NCBI GenBank assembly: GCA_039029355.1
Contig: JBCCGI010000036.1
Coordinates: 1 to 64,000, forward strand
Length of the DNA stretch: 64,000 nt
Direction: 5' to 3'
DNA from: JBCCGI01 sp039029355
Lineage (GTDB): Bacteria > Planctomycetota > UBA1135 > GCA-002686595
The position numbers were made by a program, and so were the translations under genes. Positions within the stretch are counted from its first letter, which is position 1. Each line of letters starts with the position of its first letter. Shown piece after piece: positions 62,381 through 64,000 of this stretch. Under the pieces are notes generated by a model. That model was not told the origin of the DNA. It did no database searches and saw only the letters and a program-made list of their open reading frames with translations.

Positions 62381-64000
62381 CTACAGCCAGGCCGGCTGGA
62401 GCCAGGCGCGGCGGTCGATCGTGAAGCCTGCACCGGTGGTCGGTCCGCTCGTGTTCACGCGCGCATCCGTCCGGTTCGCGGCGGTGCCGTCGATGACTCG
62501 GACGCTCGTGCGCTGCGAGCTCTCGTCGTAGCTCGCGCGATCCACGATGTAGGGATAGGTGAGCCCCGCGAACTCGAGCACCTGTCCCGGTGGAATGTAC
62601 GCCGTGTGGTCGCCGGGTTCCCGGACGTCGAACGTCCACGTGTCGGAGCGATCTCCGACCGTCAGCGAGTGGACCACCCTGCACTCGACGCGGACGTACC
62701 TCGTTCCCGGACTGACCCGCAGGGCCAGGGTCTGGCTCGCGCCCGCCGCCGGGGCGTCGACCGGCGTGTTCGTCGCGATCTGACCTCCCCCCGGGCAAAG
62801 GGACGCGTTCAGGGGCACCACGTCGCCCGCGTTCGGTCCGGTCTTGACGGTCCAGTGGACGGGCTCGGTCGCCTCGACGACCAGCGTGTCGCCGAGTGCC
62901 GCGACGCGCCGCAGGAGAATCCCGGACGAGGAGTAGAAACGCCCGGCTTCCACCGCGCCGATGACCTGCGTCGGCGTGGGGTCTTGCCCGAGCCACGCCC
63001 GCAGGGTCCCGCGGTCGAAGCCGTAGCGACCGGGCGGGTTGGCGCGGGTCACGCGGGCCTGGTCGTGCAGGAAGCCGCAGTCGTCGGCGGTGCCCCAGAC
63101 CCGGCGCGGTTGCCCGTCGGCTCCGTCTTCGCCGAGCAGCTCGTCCCAAGCCGAGTCGGCGTAGACCATCGCCCGGTTGCGGTCGTGGCCGTAGCGGTTG
63201 TAGACCTCTAGGCCGAAGAGCCGCTCGCCCGCGTTCACCGCCCCCCGCACGCCGGCCACATCCGGGGCGCCAGCGTAGTAGCCCGGGTGGCACCACCAGA
63301 AGCCTCGGCGTTGTTCCACGTAGAGTCGGTGAACCTGCTCGGTCCCGGCGCGTGGAATCGGGCTCCACTCGTCCGCGACCGGGGGATCGGTGACCTGCTG
63401 CTGTTCCTGGGCGTCATCCCAAGGACGGCTCCAGGAGGGCTTGGTGCCCTGAACCTGGTTCTCGATCACCCCCAACAGAGTCATGCCGTTCGGGGCAGTG
63501 CCGAGCGGCTTGGCCCACCGCGCGTTGCTGCCCGAGGTGCGGGTCCCCGGCAGCACCTCATGCGTCGCGATGCCCGCGAAGCCGTAGCCGTGGTCCCTGA
63601 GCATCTGGAGCAGCTCGGGAACCGCGGCGGTCCCGTCGTTCGAGTGCGACAACGCACCGCCGGCCGAGGGGAACTGGCTGCCGGCGTTCGTGAACTGCTG
63701 CCCGTGGTTGTGCAGCGTGCCCTTGACCCATGAGCCGCCCTGCGCGAGACCGCGATAGGGCGAGTCGAGCTCGGGCGCGCCCACCGCGCGAGCGGCGTTC
63801 CAGGGACCGTTCGCGGTTCCTCCGGCGAGGTCGATCCAACGGCCCTGCAGAGCCTGTGCGTGGCGCTCAAAGGCGCACGCACCGTACCGGTCGGACCCCG
63901 CTTCCCGGCCCCAGATCCCGCCGATGGAGTCCTCCCAGAAGACGAGCGTCAGGCCGCCCGCGGGGTACACCCCGAAGCTCGTCCCGGCCTCGGGGTTGGA
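62381..64000 (-). CDS. PHP-like protein with C-terminal beta domain, 5' end outside the window
   Basis: At least 539 residues are visible, and the frame stays open to the right edge (the upstream residues read SNPEAGTSFG before VYPAGG), so the start is missing. KGTLHNHGQQ and GIATHEVLPG resemble the His-rich first motifs of PHP-domain phosphoesterases, and later WCHPGYY and ANPPGRYGFDRGTL fit the same fold. The C-terminal third (about 330-529) is a beta-rich domain with PVHWTVKTGPNAGD and RYVRVECRVVHS. The metal ligands cannot all be assigned, so activity is uncertain. It faces the fibre gene across a strong terminator. Confidence 0.65.
   Translation of the reverse strand, partial: SNPEAGTSFGVYPAGGLTLVFWEDSIGGIWGREAGSDRYGACAFERHAQALQGRWIDLAGGTANGPWNAARAVGAPELDSPYRGLAQGGSWVKGTLHNHGQQFTNAGSQFPSAGGALSHSNDGTAAVPELLQMLRDHGYGFAGIATHEVLPGTRTSGSNARWAKPLGTAPNGMTLLGVIENQVQGTKPSWSRPWDDAQEQQQVTDPPVADEWSPIPRAGTEQVHRLYVEQRRGFWWCHPGYYAGAPDVAGVRGAVNAGERLFGLEVYNRYGHDRNRAMVYADSAWDELLGEDGADGQPRRVWGTADDCGFLHDQARVTRANPPGRYGFDRGTLRAWLGQDPTPTQVIGAVEAGRFYSSSGILLRRVAALGDTLVVEATEPVHWTVKTGPNAGDVVPLNASLCPGGGQIATNTPVDAPAAGASQTLALRVSPGTRYVRVECRVVHSLTVGDRSDTWTFDVREPGDHTAYIPPGQVLEFAGLTYPYIVDRASYDESSQRTSVRVIDGTAANRTDARVNTSGPTTGAGFTIDRRAWLQPAWL

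Overview
This is a gene-dense, very GC-rich bacterial window. The gene types point to a planctomycete (Planctomycetota). There are ECF sigma factors placed directly against Ser/Thr kinases with C-terminal WD40 or TPR regions, many large exported beta-propeller proteins (FG-GAP, VCBS, HAF repeats), Cys/Asp-rich repeats of the DCNGNGIPDEC type, a two-domain acetyl-xylan-esterase-like protein and a DUF6259-type protein. A deep-branching lineage such as the Saltatorellus/Engelhardtia/Rohdeiella relatives is a guess; only the phylum is well supported. No tRNA, rRNA, CRISPR array, insertion sequence or prophage block was seen.

Layout. 1-5.6 kb: an AI-2E family permease, a 14-repeat propeller protein and a frameshifted secreted protein. 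5.6-7.1 kb: tandem repeats, then a stand-alone rpsD with a small hypothetical gene. 7.4-13.3 kb: four secreted proteins, including an alpha/beta hydrolase. 13.3-18 kb, minus strand: two tandem HEAT-type paralogues, an O-antigen-ligase-like membrane protein and a double GNAT protein. 18.2-33.5 kb: propeller proteins, a sigma-like protein facing an ECF sigma factor, a zinc metalloprotease, a methyltransferase, an acetyl-xylan-esterase-like hydrolase and a degenerate peptidase-MA-like protein bracketed by direct repeats. 33.7-40.6 kb: a frameshifted beta-helix protein and an ECF sigma/WD40-kinase pair. 40.7-55.8 kb: a 1544-residue DUF6259-type protein, a DEAH helicase, a HAF-repeat protein, a subtilase and two more repeat proteins. 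56-60 kb: a second ECF sigma/kinase pair with TPR-like repeats. 60-64 kb: a collagen-like fibre protein and a truncated PHP-like protein.

The most interesting signal is a shared architecture. About fourteen exported proteins of otherwise different type carry the same roughly 80-110 residue module. It is usually C-terminal, with an (F/Y)xQ(G/A) core followed by a TNAL-D-V type end, but in two proteins it sits directly after the signal peptide. The propeller repeats come in sevens: four proteins have 14 units and four have 7. The window therefore looks like part of a large, diversified surface or secreted proteome built from a few interchangeable parts. The sigma/kinase pairs are plausible signalling units of the same cell-envelope lifestyle, but nothing in the sequence links them to specific targets.
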